Of a stretch of DNA of 64,000 bases, positions 17,991-26,685 are shown one piece after another. This stretch comes from Gloeocapsopsis sp. IPPAS B-1203 (GTDB lineage Bacteria; Cyanobacteriota; Cyanobacteriia; Cyanobacteriales; Chroococcidiopsidaceae). How positions within the stretch are numbered: the stretch's first letter is position 1; each line of letters begins with the position of its first letter. The stretch spans positions 62,001-126,000 of the forward strand of contig NZ_PEIG01000003.1 of NCBI RefSeq assembly GCF_002749975.1, read 5' to 3'. Both the position numbers and the translations under genes were made by a program. The notes below the pieces were generated by a model. It saw only the letters and a list, made by a program, of their open reading frames with translations, ran no database searches and was not told the origin of the DNA.

Positions 17991-19910
17991 ATGCAAATCC
18001 CGCGCCTGCACCCAGACACAATCGAGGAAGTTAAGCAAAGAGTTGATATCGTCGATGTGGTATCAGAACACGTTGTTTTACGCAAGCGGGGAAAAGATCA
18101 TGTTGGTTTATGTCCATTCCACGACGAGAAAACTCCAAGTTTTAGTGTTAGTCCTAGTAAACAAATGTATTACTGCTTTGGCTGTAATGCTGGGGGAAAC
18201 GCTATCAAGTTCTTGATGGAAGTCGGGAAAAGTTCTTTTAGTGAAGTTGTCTTAGATTTAGCACGGCGCTACCAAGTACCCGTACAAACACTAGAACCTG
18301 CACAACGACAAGAATTACAGCGTCAGTTATCGCTACGCGAACAACTCTACGAGATTCTAGCGATCGCCTGTCAATTTTATCAACACGCTTTACGTCAACC
18401 GCAAGGAGAAGCAGCATTAGAGTATCTTCAATCTTCACGAAAACTGAATTTAGAAACGATTCAGCAATTTGGTTTAGGTTACGCACCGACAAGCTGGGAA
18501 ACTCTTTACCGCTATTTGGTAGAACAAAAGCACTATCCTGTACAACTCCTCGAACTAGCAGGATTAATTCGTCAGCGACAATCAGGAGATAGTTATTACG
18601 ATTACTTTCGCGATCGCTTGATGATTCCCATTCATGATATCCAAGGGCGCGTGATTGGTTTTGGCGGAAGAACCTTAGGGGAAGATCAACCGAAGTATCT
18701 CAACTCACCAGAGACTCAACTCTTCAACAAAGGGAAAACACTATTTGCCTTAGATCAAGCAAAATCAACAATTTCTCACCTCGATCAAGCTGTTGTTGTC
18801 GAAGGCTATTTTGATGCGATCGCACTTCACGCCGCCGGAATCACGAATGTTGTTGCTTCTCTGGGCACTGCTTTGAGTTTAGATCAAGTTCGCCAACTGT
18901 TGCGCTATACCGAATCAAAACAACTCATTCTCAACTTTGATGCTGACGCCGCCGGAACTCAAGCAGCAGAAAGGGCGATCGGTGAAATTGCCAATCTTGC
19001 CTATCGTGGTGAAGTGAGTTTGCGGATTCTCAACTTACCCGAAGGCAAAGACGCTGATGAATACTTACACACTTACACGCCCGAACACTATCGCGAACTG
19101 CTGCAAAATGCCCCATTATGGCTAGACTGGCAAATTCAACAAATTGTGGCAAACCGCGACTTGAAGCAAGCCGATCAATTTCAGCAAGTTGCCCAAAAAA
19201 TGGTTAAACTACTCAAGCTGATTGATAATAGCGATACAAGAAATCATTATATTTTTCGTTGTGCTGAGTTACTGAGTTTGGGCGATGGGCGTCTGATACC
19301 TATACAAGCTGAAAGTTTGGTATCACAAGTTGCACCTAATTACAATAACCGTACGCCACAACCATTTAAAAAGCAGCAGCAAAAATCTTCATCTTCAGTT
19401 CCCCTCACAAGCGATCGCAGTCTTTTAGAACAAGCCGAAGCCTTACTCTTACGCATCTACTTACATTGTCCCGAACATCGTCAAGCAATTACTGAAGCTT
19501 TACAAGCACGAGATCTTCAATTTAGCCTCTCCCACCATCGGTTTTTGTGGCAGCAAATATTAACAGAAATCGCTGGTAGCGATCTTGCTGATTCTTTAGT
19601 TTCTCGTCTGCAAACTCGATACTTACAGTTGGATTGCGAGATGACTGTGGTATCGCATCTGTTTTATTTAAATGAGAAAACCGAACGCGATCTTTTACGT
19701 GCTACTCAGGGAGTACAAGCCGCAATTGCGTGTATGGAACGTGTTATGTGTGAGAAGCGCTATCGCCTTTATCTTGAAATGTGGCAAGATACTGATCCAC
19801 AAGTTGATTTAGAGCGATCGCAGTCATATTATGAATTACTTTACACCGAACAGCGACGCTTACAAGAGTTAGATCGGCAACGGCAATTTTCACTGACTGA
19901 TTTAATCTAG
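17991..19910 (+). CDS. dnaG: DNA primase DnaG
   Basis: Makes RNA primers at the replication fork. From the ATG at 17991 the protein has 639 residues and begins MQIPRLHPDTIEEVKQ as primases do; the frame stays open 28 codons upstream through a repeat, which I exclude. CHC2 zinc finger: CPFHDEKTPSFSV...YYCFGCNAGG (about residues 40-65). The TOPRIM domain shows VVVEGYFDAIAL with the catalytic Glu and LILNFDADAAG (about residues 260-345). The C-terminal helicase-binding region is long and Gln-rich, typical of cyanobacterial DnaG. It follows the lipoprotein gene and may share its promoter. Confidence 0.97.
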   Translation: MQIPRLHPDTIEEVKQRVDIVDVVSEHVVLRKRGKDHVGLCPFHDEKTPSFSVSPSKQMYYCFGCNAGGNAIKFLMEVGKSSFSEVVLDLARRYQVPVQTLEPAQRQELQRQLSLREQLYEILAIACQFYQHALRQPQGEAALEYLQSSRKLNLETIQQFGLGYAPTSWETLYRYLVEQKHYPVQLLELAGLIRQRQSGDSYYDYFRDRLMIPIHDIQGRVIGFGGRTLGEDQPKYLNSPETQLFNKGKTLFALDQAKSTISHLDQAVVVEGYFDAIALHAAGITNVVASLGTALSLDQVRQLLRYTESKQLILNFDADAAGTQAAERAIGEIANLAYRGEVSLRILNLPEGKDADEYLHTYTPEHYRELLQNAPLWLDWQIQQIVANRDLKQADQFQQVAQKMVKLLKLIDNSDTRNHYIFRCAELLSLGDGRLIPIQAESLVSQVAPNYNNRTPQPFKKQQQKSSSSVPLTSDRSLLEQAEALLLRIYLHCPEHRQAITEALQARDLQFSLSHHRFLWQQILTEIAGSDLADSLVSRLQTRYLQLDCEMTVVSHLFYLNEKTERDLLRATQGVQAAIACMERVMCEKRYRLYLEMWQDTDPQVDLERSQSYYELLYTEQRRLQELDRQRQFSLTDLI

Positions 19911-19917
19911 TCTCATA

Positions 19918-20424
19918 TTAAAAACACATTAGTGTTTCCCGTGTTTCTCGCCCTGTTGTTGGATTGGTTCCTTTGGCAACCTTACACAGCTTATCTTGCT
20001 CATCGCGTCGTAATAACACGTCAGTAAAGTCAGCCCCATCAATCACTGCTTTGTCAAACTTGGCATTTGCGGCAAATGCACCTTCTAACACAGCGTCTTT
20101 TAAATTAGCATTACTCAATCGCGCTGAATCTAATGTGGCATTCGTTAAATTTGCGCCTTCTAGATTTGCTGACTCTAAATTAGCAGCAAATAAACTAACG
20201 CCTGCTAAATTTGCATGGCTGAAATTGCTATTACGGAGATTAGCATGATTAAAACTTGAGTCTGTCAAGTCGCGCCCTGCAAAATCAGAGTTAAGTAAAT
20301 TTTCTTTGTTGTAATCTAAAGCTAAAGCTGGGGGAATACTGAGATACAGGGGAGACGCGATCGCACTGACAACTAACACAAAGATCGCTATCTGGCGGCA
20401 TAACTTGAATATATTTTCAATCAT
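19918..20424 (-). CDS. Secreted pentapeptide-repeat protein
   Basis: 168 residues from the ATG at 20424 (an ATG 24 bp upstream nearly abuts the divergent yraN start). A signal peptide (hydrophobic residues about 10-35, ending PALALDY) is followed by A(N/D)LxN/S-type pentapeptides (NLRNSNFSHANLAG, NLESANLEGANLT) that form a right-handed quadrilateral beta-helix, then a C-terminal tail with two cysteines. Such proteins are abundant in the thylakoid lumen of cyanobacteria; functions are mostly unknown. Confidence 0.85.
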   Translation of the reverse strand: MIENIFKLCRQIAIFVLVVSAIASPLYLSIPPALALDYNKENLLNSDFAGRDLTDSSFNHANLRNSNFSHANLAGVSLFAANLESANLEGANLTNATLDSARLSNANLKDAVLEGAFAANAKFDKAVIDGADFTDVLLRRDEQDKLCKVAKGTNPTTGRETRETLMCF

Positions 20425-20449
20425 CCAATCCTCTTGAGTGTGAATCATT

Positions 20450-20911
20450 ATGACAAACCCTCCTTCTTCTTATTATCCCGATATTGGTGTACTAGGAGAA
20501 GATCTCGTTGCACAATGGTTACAATCACAAGGCTGGCAAATTCTGCATCGTCGCTGGCACTGTCGTTGGGGAGAAATCGATATTGTTGCTCAACACACTA
20601 CCACACCTCTACTTGCCTTTGTTGAAGTGAAAACTCGTAGCAGTGGTAATTGGGATGAAGGAGGCTTGCTATCTTTAACACCACAAAAGCAAGCGAAACT
20701 TTGGCGCACAGCTACTTTTTATTTAACGAAATACCCCCACTTAAATGATTATCCATGTCGTTTTGATGTTGCTTTAGTTTATTCTCAAGGCTTTGCTACT
20801 CACCCACCACAAACAAAAAAGCCCGCGATTCTCAAGTCGCTGGCAATACAAGTTGGCAATGTTAAATTTCAATTGCTGCTACAAGAATACATTCCTGCTG
20901 CATTTGGATAA
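20450..20911 (+). CDS. yraN: YraN/UPF0102 family endonuclease-like protein
   Basis: 153 residues. The restriction-endonuclease-like core is visible: [14 protein letters not shown], the catalytic pattern WGEIDIVAQ (Glu and Asp) and FVEVKTRSS (ExK), then [12 protein letters not shown]0102 proteins resemble Holliday-junction resolvase folds; biological role is unsettled. Starts 25 bp from the divergent pentapeptide gene, so their promoters overlap the two 5' ends. Confidence 0.9.
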   Translation: MTNPPSSYYPDIGVLGEDLVAQWLQSQGWQILHRRWHCRWGEIDIVAQHTTTPLLAFVEVKTRSSGNWDEGGLLSLTPQKQAKLWRTATFYLTKYPHLNDYPCRFDVALVYSQGFATHPPQTKKPAILKSLAIQVGNVKFQLLLQEYIPAAFG

Positions 20912-20928
20912 GATTTAGTGACTCGTAA

Positions 20929-20993
20929 AAGAGTTTTGAATTTTAAAGAATTTTCTTAATTCATAACTCAAAACTCAAAACTCATAACTCTCT
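20929..20993. repeat. GAGTTTTGAA / AACTCAAAACTC mirrored array, copy 3
   Basis: GAGTTTTGAATTTT on the left pairs with AATTCATAACTCAAAACTC on the right, giving a long imperfect hairpin between the convergent ends of yraN and the next gene. Position suggests a bidirectional transcript end. Confidence 0.65.
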
Positions 20994-21513
20994 AAGCCAG
21001 AGTTTCTGGGCAGTAGCCTAATCCTCGTACAAACTGTTGGCGAAAAGCTTCGATTTCTTCACGTTCTGGGCTACCATGAGAGACGATCGCAACTTGATAG
21101 CGACGCATGACGTCAATGGGAGATTGTCCAGCCTCTAAACTCCAGAGTGCCATATTCACTCGCATGGGAGGTTCGTAGGGAATTCCCAACTCATTTAAAA
21201 ATGCCCGAAAATCTCCATCGTCTTGAGGATTCAAAGGCGAGTTCATTTTGACTTTTACCACCCAGCCATCAATCTGATGGATCACGGTTATAAACCTAAC
21301 CGATAGATGCTGTACTTTATGTAGATATTCAACAATCCTCAGGGTGAGGCTGGCATTTGCAAGGTAGTAAAGGTATTCCATTTCCGTGGTTGGGAGACGC
21401 ACCAATCCGACACTTATATTGTGCCGAAGGTCTACCCTCCTTTCATAGGGGAAAATCACCCAATTTAACCTGGGTAGGTTCACCCAATTAAGTATGTAAG
21501 TACGAATTGTCAA
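20992..21513 (-). CDS. Conserved-looking protein of unknown function
   Basis: Up to 173 residues; an internal ATG at 21381 would give a 129-residue protein starting MEYLYYLANASLTLR. The first 44 residues (MTIRTYILNWVNLPRLNW...) are unusual and the DNA there contains two near-direct AATTGGGTGA repeats, so the shorter start is plausible. The body is alpha/beta with GIPYEPPMRVNMALWSLEAG and a C-terminal REEIEAFRQQFVRGLGY helix; no signal peptide, no membrane span, no catalytic motif recognised. It is divergent from queA. Confidence 0.65.
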   Translation of the reverse strand: MTIRTYILNWVNLPRLNWVIFPYERRVDLRHNISVGLVRLPTTEMEYLYYLANASLTLRIVEYLHKVQHLSVRFITVIHQIDGWVVKVKMNSPLNPQDDGDFRAFLNELGIPYEPPMRVNMALWSLEAGQSPIDVMRRYQVAIVSHGSPEREEIEAFRQQFVRGLGYCPETLA

Positions 21514-21647
21514 AAATTATCAGAAAATCTGTATAACTACGGTGTCTAAAAAAAACAAAATATGGCTTAAGAACAATATAGAAGAGACAAAAGCAAAGCG
21601 ATAACCGTAATAACACGGATTTTTGATTCAGAAACGGCAATGCTGTG

Positions 21648-22769
21648 ATGTTGATACCCAAGACTATGTTTAGTGGATCGTTACCTTCTCAAGAAGACTG
21701 CTTATTATCTGCATACGATTATGAGTTACCCCAAGAGTTAATTGCTCAAAACCCTGCTGTACCTAGAGATAGTGCGCGGTTATTAGTTGTTGATTCTACA
21801 CACTATAGTCATCAGCGATTTTTTGAATTGCCTCAACTACTGCAACCAGGCGATTTATTAGTAATGAACAACACCAAGGTTATACCCGCACGATTGTATG
21901 GGCGAAAATCAAGTGGTGCGTCTATTGAGGTATTGCTTTTAGAAGAACGCCAGCACAATCAATGGCTAGCTTTAGTAAAACCAGGAAAACGCCTACCACT
22001 AGGAGCAAAAATTGTCTTTGAAGGAAATGCCTCTTATTCTTTAAATGCAACAGTATTAGCAACGGATGCAGCAACTGGAGGGAGACTACTGCAATTTGAT
22101 GTTCCTGGAGGAATGTCTTTGATTCAAATATTAGATAAATATGGGCAAGTACCTTTACCTCCTTATATTACTGATTCTCAAGCAGCAGGCGACCAATATC
22201 AAACAGTCTATGCCCAGCAACCTGGTGCTGTTGCGGCTCCGACAGCAGGATTGCACTTTACTCCAGAATTACTTATACAGCTACAAAACAAAGGAATCAA
22301 GACAGCATTTGTCACGCTACACGTTGGTGTGGGAACCTTTCGCCCTGTTGAAGTTGAAGACATTACAACACATACAATGCACGGAGAATGGGTAGAAGTA
22401 AGTGCAGATACTGTTACTCAAATTCACCAAACACAAGCTCAAGGTGGGAGAGTTATTGCCGTGGGAACAACTGTAGTACGTTCGTTAGAAGGTGCTGCAA
22501 CAAGTGGACAGTTGCAACCTTTTTGTGGCAAGACAGACTTGTTTATTTATCCTGGTTATCGATGGCGTGTTGTTGAGGGATTAATTACTAACTTTCATTT
22601 GCCTAAATCGAGTTTACTCATGCTTGTAAGTGCCCTAATCGGTCGTCAGCGCCTGCTGGCATTGTATCAAGAAGCGATCGCGCATCGTTATCGCTTTTAC
22701 TCTTTTGGTGATGCCATGTTGCTGTTACCAGTTGATTTATCGACAATTGAGCGTAAAGATCGGAAATAG
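21648..22769 (+). CDS. queA: S-adenosylmethionine:tRNA ribosyltransferase-isomerase QueA
   Basis: Transfers the ribosyl part of SAM to 7-aminomethyl-7-deazaguanine in tRNA, making epoxyqueuosine. 373 residues from ATG 21648 (a GTG lies one codon upstream); the family core starts near [16 protein letters not shown], so about 20 N-terminal residues are extra. Motifs: [45 protein letters not shown] and [15 protein letters not shown]. Followed within 70 bp by the coiled-coil/TPR gene, with a 10-bp hairpin between them. Confidence 0.95.
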   Translation: MLIPKTMFSGSLPSQEDCLLSAYDYELPQELIAQNPAVPRDSARLLVVDSTHYSHQRFFELPQLLQPGDLLVMNNTKVIPARLYGRKSSGASIEVLLLEERQHNQWLALVKPGKRLPLGAKIVFEGNASYSLNATVLATDAATGGRLLQFDVPGGMSLIQILDKYGQVPLPPYITDSQAAGDQYQTVYAQQPGAVAAPTAGLHFTPELLIQLQNKGIKTAFVTLHVGVGTFRPVEVEDITTHTMHGEWVEVSADTVTQIHQTQAQGGRVIAVGTTVVRSLEGAATSGQLQPFCGKTDLFIYPGYRWRVVEGLITNFHLPKSSLLMLVSALIGRQRLLALYQEAIAHRYRFYSFGDAMLLLPVDLSTIERKDRK

Positions 22770-22789
22770 ACGTCAATTTTGATTACCCT

Positions 22790-22815
22790 GGAAAAGATAC
22801 CGCGATATCTTTTCC
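22790..22815. promoter_or_regulatory. Perfect 10-bp inverted repeat between queA and the coiled-coil gene
   Basis: GGAAAAGATA-CCGCGA-TATCTTTTCC. It begins 21 bp after the queA stop and ends 22 bp before the next ATG. There is no U-run, so it could be an operator, an RNA stability element or a Rho-type end. Confidence 0.5.
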
Positions 22816-22837
22816 TGATCAGCAGGCAAAAGGAACT

Positions 22838-25800
22838 ATGAAGCGCAAGCACAAACAGATTTTAAGAGCTTTATCACACGGCAGTGGTCTTTTGCTGTCT
22901 ACTGTGTTACTGTCAATTGGTGCTGTTACTCATGCTGAGGTGACACCTAGTGCTTCTGAATCAAGGTTGGCGCAAGCAAATGCTTTCAAGCGATCGCCTC
23001 AACTAGCTCAAGTACAGCCACAAGCGCCTACTACAGCATTTGGTACGCAGTCGATAACGCTGTTTAATATCTTGCTAGCAACTTTAGTAGTACTATTGGG
23101 TGCGACATTGCTAGCACTATTTTTCTTACGTAAGTCAGTCATTCGTGGTGTCGCTGATATTGTGATGATGCGGCTTAAAGAAGTTGAAGATATCCAAAAT
23201 GAAATTGCTAACGCCGATCGCAAAATTCAGAACATTTTGCAAGATGCTGAAGAAATCTTAGACGAGATTAACCAAGAAGCAGAAGAGCTACAACAAGAAA
23301 TTGCAGCGCAACGTGAAAACTTATCGCAGATAACGCATCTCTCACAAACACAACAACAACAAGTAGTTACAAAACTTGAAAATCAATTCAAAAACTCAGA
23401 ACAATCGCTAAAGAAATTAGCAAGTGAATTTGGAAATGAACTAGTCGGCTTAAAACAACAAACAAAACAGCAGCAAGCTGCTGTTTTACAAAATATTGAA
23501 CAATTAAAAGAAGAATTTTCTCCGCATCTTTTAAAAATTCGAGCAGAAGTTCAAGAAAGAAAAGATGCAGTACTACAAAATTTAGAACAATTTCAAACAG
23601 AATTAGCAAGCCAAATCAATCAAATTCACCAACAAGCTCAACAGCAACGCGATACAATTTTACAAAATATTGAACAACTGACATCTGATTTTACCCCGCA
23701 ACTTGCGACACTACACGTAGAAGTTGAAGCACAAAAGGATAGAATTATTCAAAACTTACAACGCTCAGAAAGTGACTTTGCAGAACAAGTCGAGCAAATT
23801 CAACAAGAGTTAACAACACAACGCAGTAGTGTTTCACAAGAATTTGAGCGAGTACTAACAGTTTTAAGCCCACAAATATCAGAGATGCAAGCTGATATTC
23901 AATCACAAAAAGAAGCAGCATTACAAAACATTAGACAATCAGAAATAGAATTAGCTGCACAATTAGTCCAGATTCAACGGCAAGCGCAGCAAGAATACGA
24001 TGCTACATTAGATAACTTGAAACAGCTAGCACTAGGCTTTGACCCAGATGCAACAGAAATTCAAGCTGATATTCAATCACAAAAAGAAGCAGCATTACAA
24101 AATATTAGGCAATTAGAAATAGAATTAGCTGCACAATTAGTCCAGATTCAACGGCAAGCGCAGCAAGAATACGATGCTACATTAGATAACTTGAAACAGC
24201 TAGCACTAGGCTTTGAACCAGACACAACAGAGATTCAAGCTGATATTCAAGCAGAAAAAGAAGCCATATTACAAAATATACAACAATCTAGAAAAGAGTT
24301 TGCAGTGCAATTAGCACAGTTGCAACAACAAGCGCAAAAACAACGTGATTTATTGTTAAAAAATATAAAACAACTTGCCTCAGAATTAGCTCCACAGTTG
24401 GCAGAATTACAATCTGATGTTCAAAATCAGAAAGATGCAGTCATCCAAAATATTAGACAAACAGAAAGTGAATTTGTCACGCAAGTTTCTGAGTTGCAAG
24501 CAGAAATGCAAACACAAAAAGGTGAAGCTGTTCATCAACTAGAAGATATCAAAACTGAGCTAGAAGAACGAATTACAGCTTTGCAAGCCGAAGTACAAAA
24601 ACAACAATCTACTTTACAAGAAAGCATACAACAGCTAGAAGCTAATTTAACACCACATCTTGCAGAAATTCAAACTGAAGTTATAGCAAGACTGCAACAA
24701 CAAAAAGATGTCACATTAGAAAATTTACAACAGATTCAAATAGAAGTCACCACACAGATTCAAGAGTTTCAATCGCAAACTCAAACGCAACTAGAACAAG
24801 AGATTCAAAACTTGCGATCGCAAGTCGCAGAATTTGCCACTCAACTTAGCAATTCTCGACTAGGAATTCAATCGCAACAAGACACTACAATTGAAAATCT
24901 AGAAAAATTAGCCTCTGAGTGTTCAAATCAACTGACAGCATTGCAGTCAGAAATTACAAATCGTAAGGAAGTAACGCTAGAAAATCTAGAGAAACTAGAA
25001 AACAGACTAGAAACAGAACTAAATGAGGTAAAATCAGATGCTCAAGCCCGAAAAGAACAAATTCTCAAGCAAATAGCCGAAATTACACCAGCAACAATTG
25101 CTCAAGAAGCATTCTCTGAAGTATCCCAACAACTTCAAGCCTTATCCGAACAAATACAACTGTTGAAATCAAACTATCCACAGTTATTCATGCGTCCGGA
25201 TGATTATATCAATCAGGGAAATGCATTATTTTCTGCAGGACATTATCAAGATGCGATCGCATCCTACGAACAGGCGTTAGAAATTCAACCGAATAATCCT
25301 GATGTATGCTATCAGCAAGGCTTAGCATTATGGGAATTAAACCAATACGAGTCAGCAATTGCTGCATTTGATAAAGTACTGGAAATTAAACCAGAAGATG
25401 TCGCAAGTTGGTATCAACGTGGTATCCTTTTGAAAGAACTAAAACGCTACGAAGGTGCATTTGCAGCTTTTAGCCAGGTGATTCAAATTCAACCAGATCA
25501 TAGCGATGCTTGGTTTAATCGCGGTATTGTTTTAGGAAGACTAAAACGCTATAAAGATGCGATCGCATCCTATGATAAAGCCATTGAACTCAATCCTAAT
25601 CATCATCTCGCGTGGGTAGATCGCGGCGTAGCATTAGGCAAATTACAAAACCATGAAGAAGCTTTTCAATCGTTTGATCGCGCAGTACAAGTCAAACCAG
25701 ATGATGCTGTAGCTTGGATGAATCGAGGTATGGCGTTAGAAGTTCTAGAAAGAATAGAAGATGCGATCGCATCGTACGATAAAGCGATTGAACTCAATCC

Positions 25801-26089
25801 TGACTACTATAAAGCTTGGAACGCTAAAGGATATTTACTCATTCAATTAGAACGCGATCCGGAAGCCTTAGAAAGCTTTGATCGAGCTTTACAGATTCAA
25901 CCAGATTATCCTAATGCTTACTACAATAAAGCAATTTGCTACACCTTCCAAGGAGACGTCAAATTAGCACTAGAGAACTTACAAAAGGCGATTGAACTAA
26001 ATCCGAAGTATCGCGCTGAAGCTAGTACTGATCCTGATTTTGAGAGTATTGCTAATAATCGACGTTTTCGCCAGTTAGTAGAAGATTAG
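22838..26089 (+). CDS. Membrane-anchored 29-residue-repeat coiled-coil protein with C-terminal TPRs
   Basis: 1083 residues. Order: signal-like helix (about 15-33), Pro/Gln linker, membrane helix (72-97), a short coiled coil, then about 15 tandem units of 29 residues (213-651) with consensus (K/R)DAxLQNIxQ...L, then more coiled coil, and about eight tetratricopeptide repeats (about 787-1050, e.g. AIASYDKAIELNP). Units 6-7 and 8-9 are almost identical because of a 174-bp tandem duplication. The rod likely projects from the membrane and the TPR end docks other proteins. It lies 68 bp after queA. I recognise no named family; a scaffold or secretion/polar-organising role is only inference. Confidence 0.85.
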   Translation: MKRKHKQILRALSHGSGLLLSTVLLSIGAVTHAEVTPSASESRLAQANAFKRSPQLAQVQPQAPTTAFGTQSITLFNILLATLVVLLGATLLALFFLRKSVIRGVADIVMMRLKEVEDIQNEIANADRKIQNILQDAEEILDEINQEAEELQQEIAAQRENLSQITHLSQTQQQQVVTKLENQFKNSEQSLKKLASEFGNELVGLKQQTKQQQAAVLQNIEQLKEEFSPHLLKIRAEVQERKDAVLQNLEQFQTELASQINQIHQQAQQQRDTILQNIEQLTSDFTPQLATLHVEVEAQKDRIIQNLQRSESDFAEQVEQIQQELTTQRSSVSQEFERVLTVLSPQISEMQADIQSQKEAALQNIRQSEIELAAQLVQIQRQAQQEYDATLDNLKQLALGFDPDATEIQADIQSQKEAALQNIRQLEIELAAQLVQIQRQAQQEYDATLDNLKQLALGFEPDTTEIQADIQAEKEAILQNIQQSRKEFAVQLAQLQQQAQKQRDLLLKNIKQLASELAPQLAELQSDVQNQKDAVIQNIRQTESEFVTQVSELQAEMQTQKGEAVHQLEDIKTELEERITALQAEVQKQQSTLQESIQQLEANLTPHLAEIQTEVIARLQQQKDVTLENLQQIQIEVTTQIQEFQSQTQTQLEQEIQNLRSQVAEFATQLSNSRLGIQSQQDTTIENLEKLASECSNQLTALQSEITNRKEVTLENLEKLENRLETELNEVKSDAQARKEQILKQIAEITPATIAQEAFSEVSQQLQALSEQIQLLKSNYPQLFMRPDDYINQGNALFSAGHYQDAIASYEQALEIQPNNPDVCYQQGLALWELNQYESAIAAFDKVLEIKPEDVASWYQRGILLKELKRYEGAFAAFSQVIQIQPDHSDAWFNRGIVLGRLKRYKDAIASYDKAIELNPNHHLAWVDRGVALGKLQNHEEAFQSFDRAVQVKPDDAVAWMNRGMALEVLERIEDAIASYDKAIELNPDYYKAWNAKGYLLIQLERDPEALESFDRALQIQPDYPNAYYNKAICYTFQGDVKLALENLQKAIELNPKYRAEASTDPDFESIANNRRFRQLVED
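23888..24235 (+). repeat. 174-bp tandem duplication inside the coiled-coil gene
   Basis: Two nearly identical copies, 23888-24061 and 24062-24235, each encoding two 29-residue coiled-coil units. A third, more diverged unit starts at 24236. The low divergence shows a recent in-frame expansion. Confidence 0.9.
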
Positions 26090-26165
26090 GGGAAAAAGCT
26101 GATGCGGTTGAAATCATAAAGACAAAAACCTATCTTCATAAGTTTCTCTAAGCCTTATTCTTATA

Positions 26166-26213
26166 TTAGTCCACGCAGGTGGATATGGTTTGTTAAGCCG
26201 CGAATTTATTCGC
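26166..26213 (+). repeat. R2 repeat, copy 2
   Basis: AGTCCAC-GCAG-GTGGAT hairpin, then the AAGCCGCGAATTTATTCG tail. It lies just upstream of the small membrane protein gene and is inverted relative to copy 3 on its other side. Confidence 0.85.
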
Positions 26214-26240
26214 CAGGCGTTTTTCATTGAGGGTAACAAA

Positions 26241-26471
26241 ATGCAGCGGGACAAAATGTTGTGGTTAATTAAAGGAGTTGCGGGCTTACTGTGTGTTGGC
26301 TTTGGTTTGAGTGTCTTTGGTGAGGCTTTAAGCCGCAAGATTAGCGGTGATGGTTGGTTTTGGATTGGAACTTTAAGTCTTGTACTCTTTAACTTTGGTT
26401 TGTGTTTAATGTTTGATAGTCACAACCATCAACTCCAAATGAAGCATAGAAGCAATACACCTCTTACATAA
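26241..26471 (+). CDS. Small two-helix membrane protein, unknown function
   Basis: 76 residues from the ATG at 26241, with GAGGGT nine to ten bases upstream. The frame is open further upstream only because it runs through the R2 repeat. Two hydrophobic helices (about residues 8-26 and 37-55) are linked by a short basic loop, with a His/Gln-rich cytoplasmic tail. The gene is bracketed by inverted R2 repeats (26166-26213 and 26484-26533). No family recognised; may belong to the many small cyanobacterial membrane proteins. Confidence 0.65.
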   Translation: MQRDKMLWLIKGVAGLLCVGFGLSVFGEALSRKISGDGWFWIGTLSLVLFNFGLCLMFDSHNHQLQMKHRSNTPLT

Positions 26472-26483
26472 ATCACAGACGCC

Positions 26484-26533
26484 TAGCGAATAAATTCGCG
26501 GCTAGCCAAATAAAGTGTGCCTGCGCACACTAA
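26484..26533 (-). repeat. R2 repeat, copy 3 (inverted)
   Basis: On the minus strand: AGTGTGC-GCAG-GCACACT hairpin, then the tail CCGCGAATTTATTCGC. Stem bases differ from copy 2, but pairing is kept. Confidence 0.85.
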
Positions 26534-26618
26534 TATAAGAATTTGATCAGTGATCATACCATTTCACCAAATAAAAACTACAAATCATTTCTCCTCTGCT
26601 GCCTATTTGTAGTAAATT

Positions 26619-26683
26619 CAAAGTGACATGGTATTACACGGTAGTAAACTTGGCTTGTTTAGCTGCGAATTTATTCGGCAAGC
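26619..26683 (+). repeat. R2 repeat, copy 4 (partial)
   Basis: The tail TTTAGCTGCGAATTTATTCG is intact but the hairpin part is degenerate. It ends 3 bp from the stop of the convergent radical SAM gene. Confidence 0.7.
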
Positions 26684-26685
26684 TT

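Noticed and set aside
26190-26240. Longer N-terminus for the 76-aa membrane protein
   Set aside because: The added residues come from the R2 repeat tail; ATG 26241 has a ribosome-binding site.
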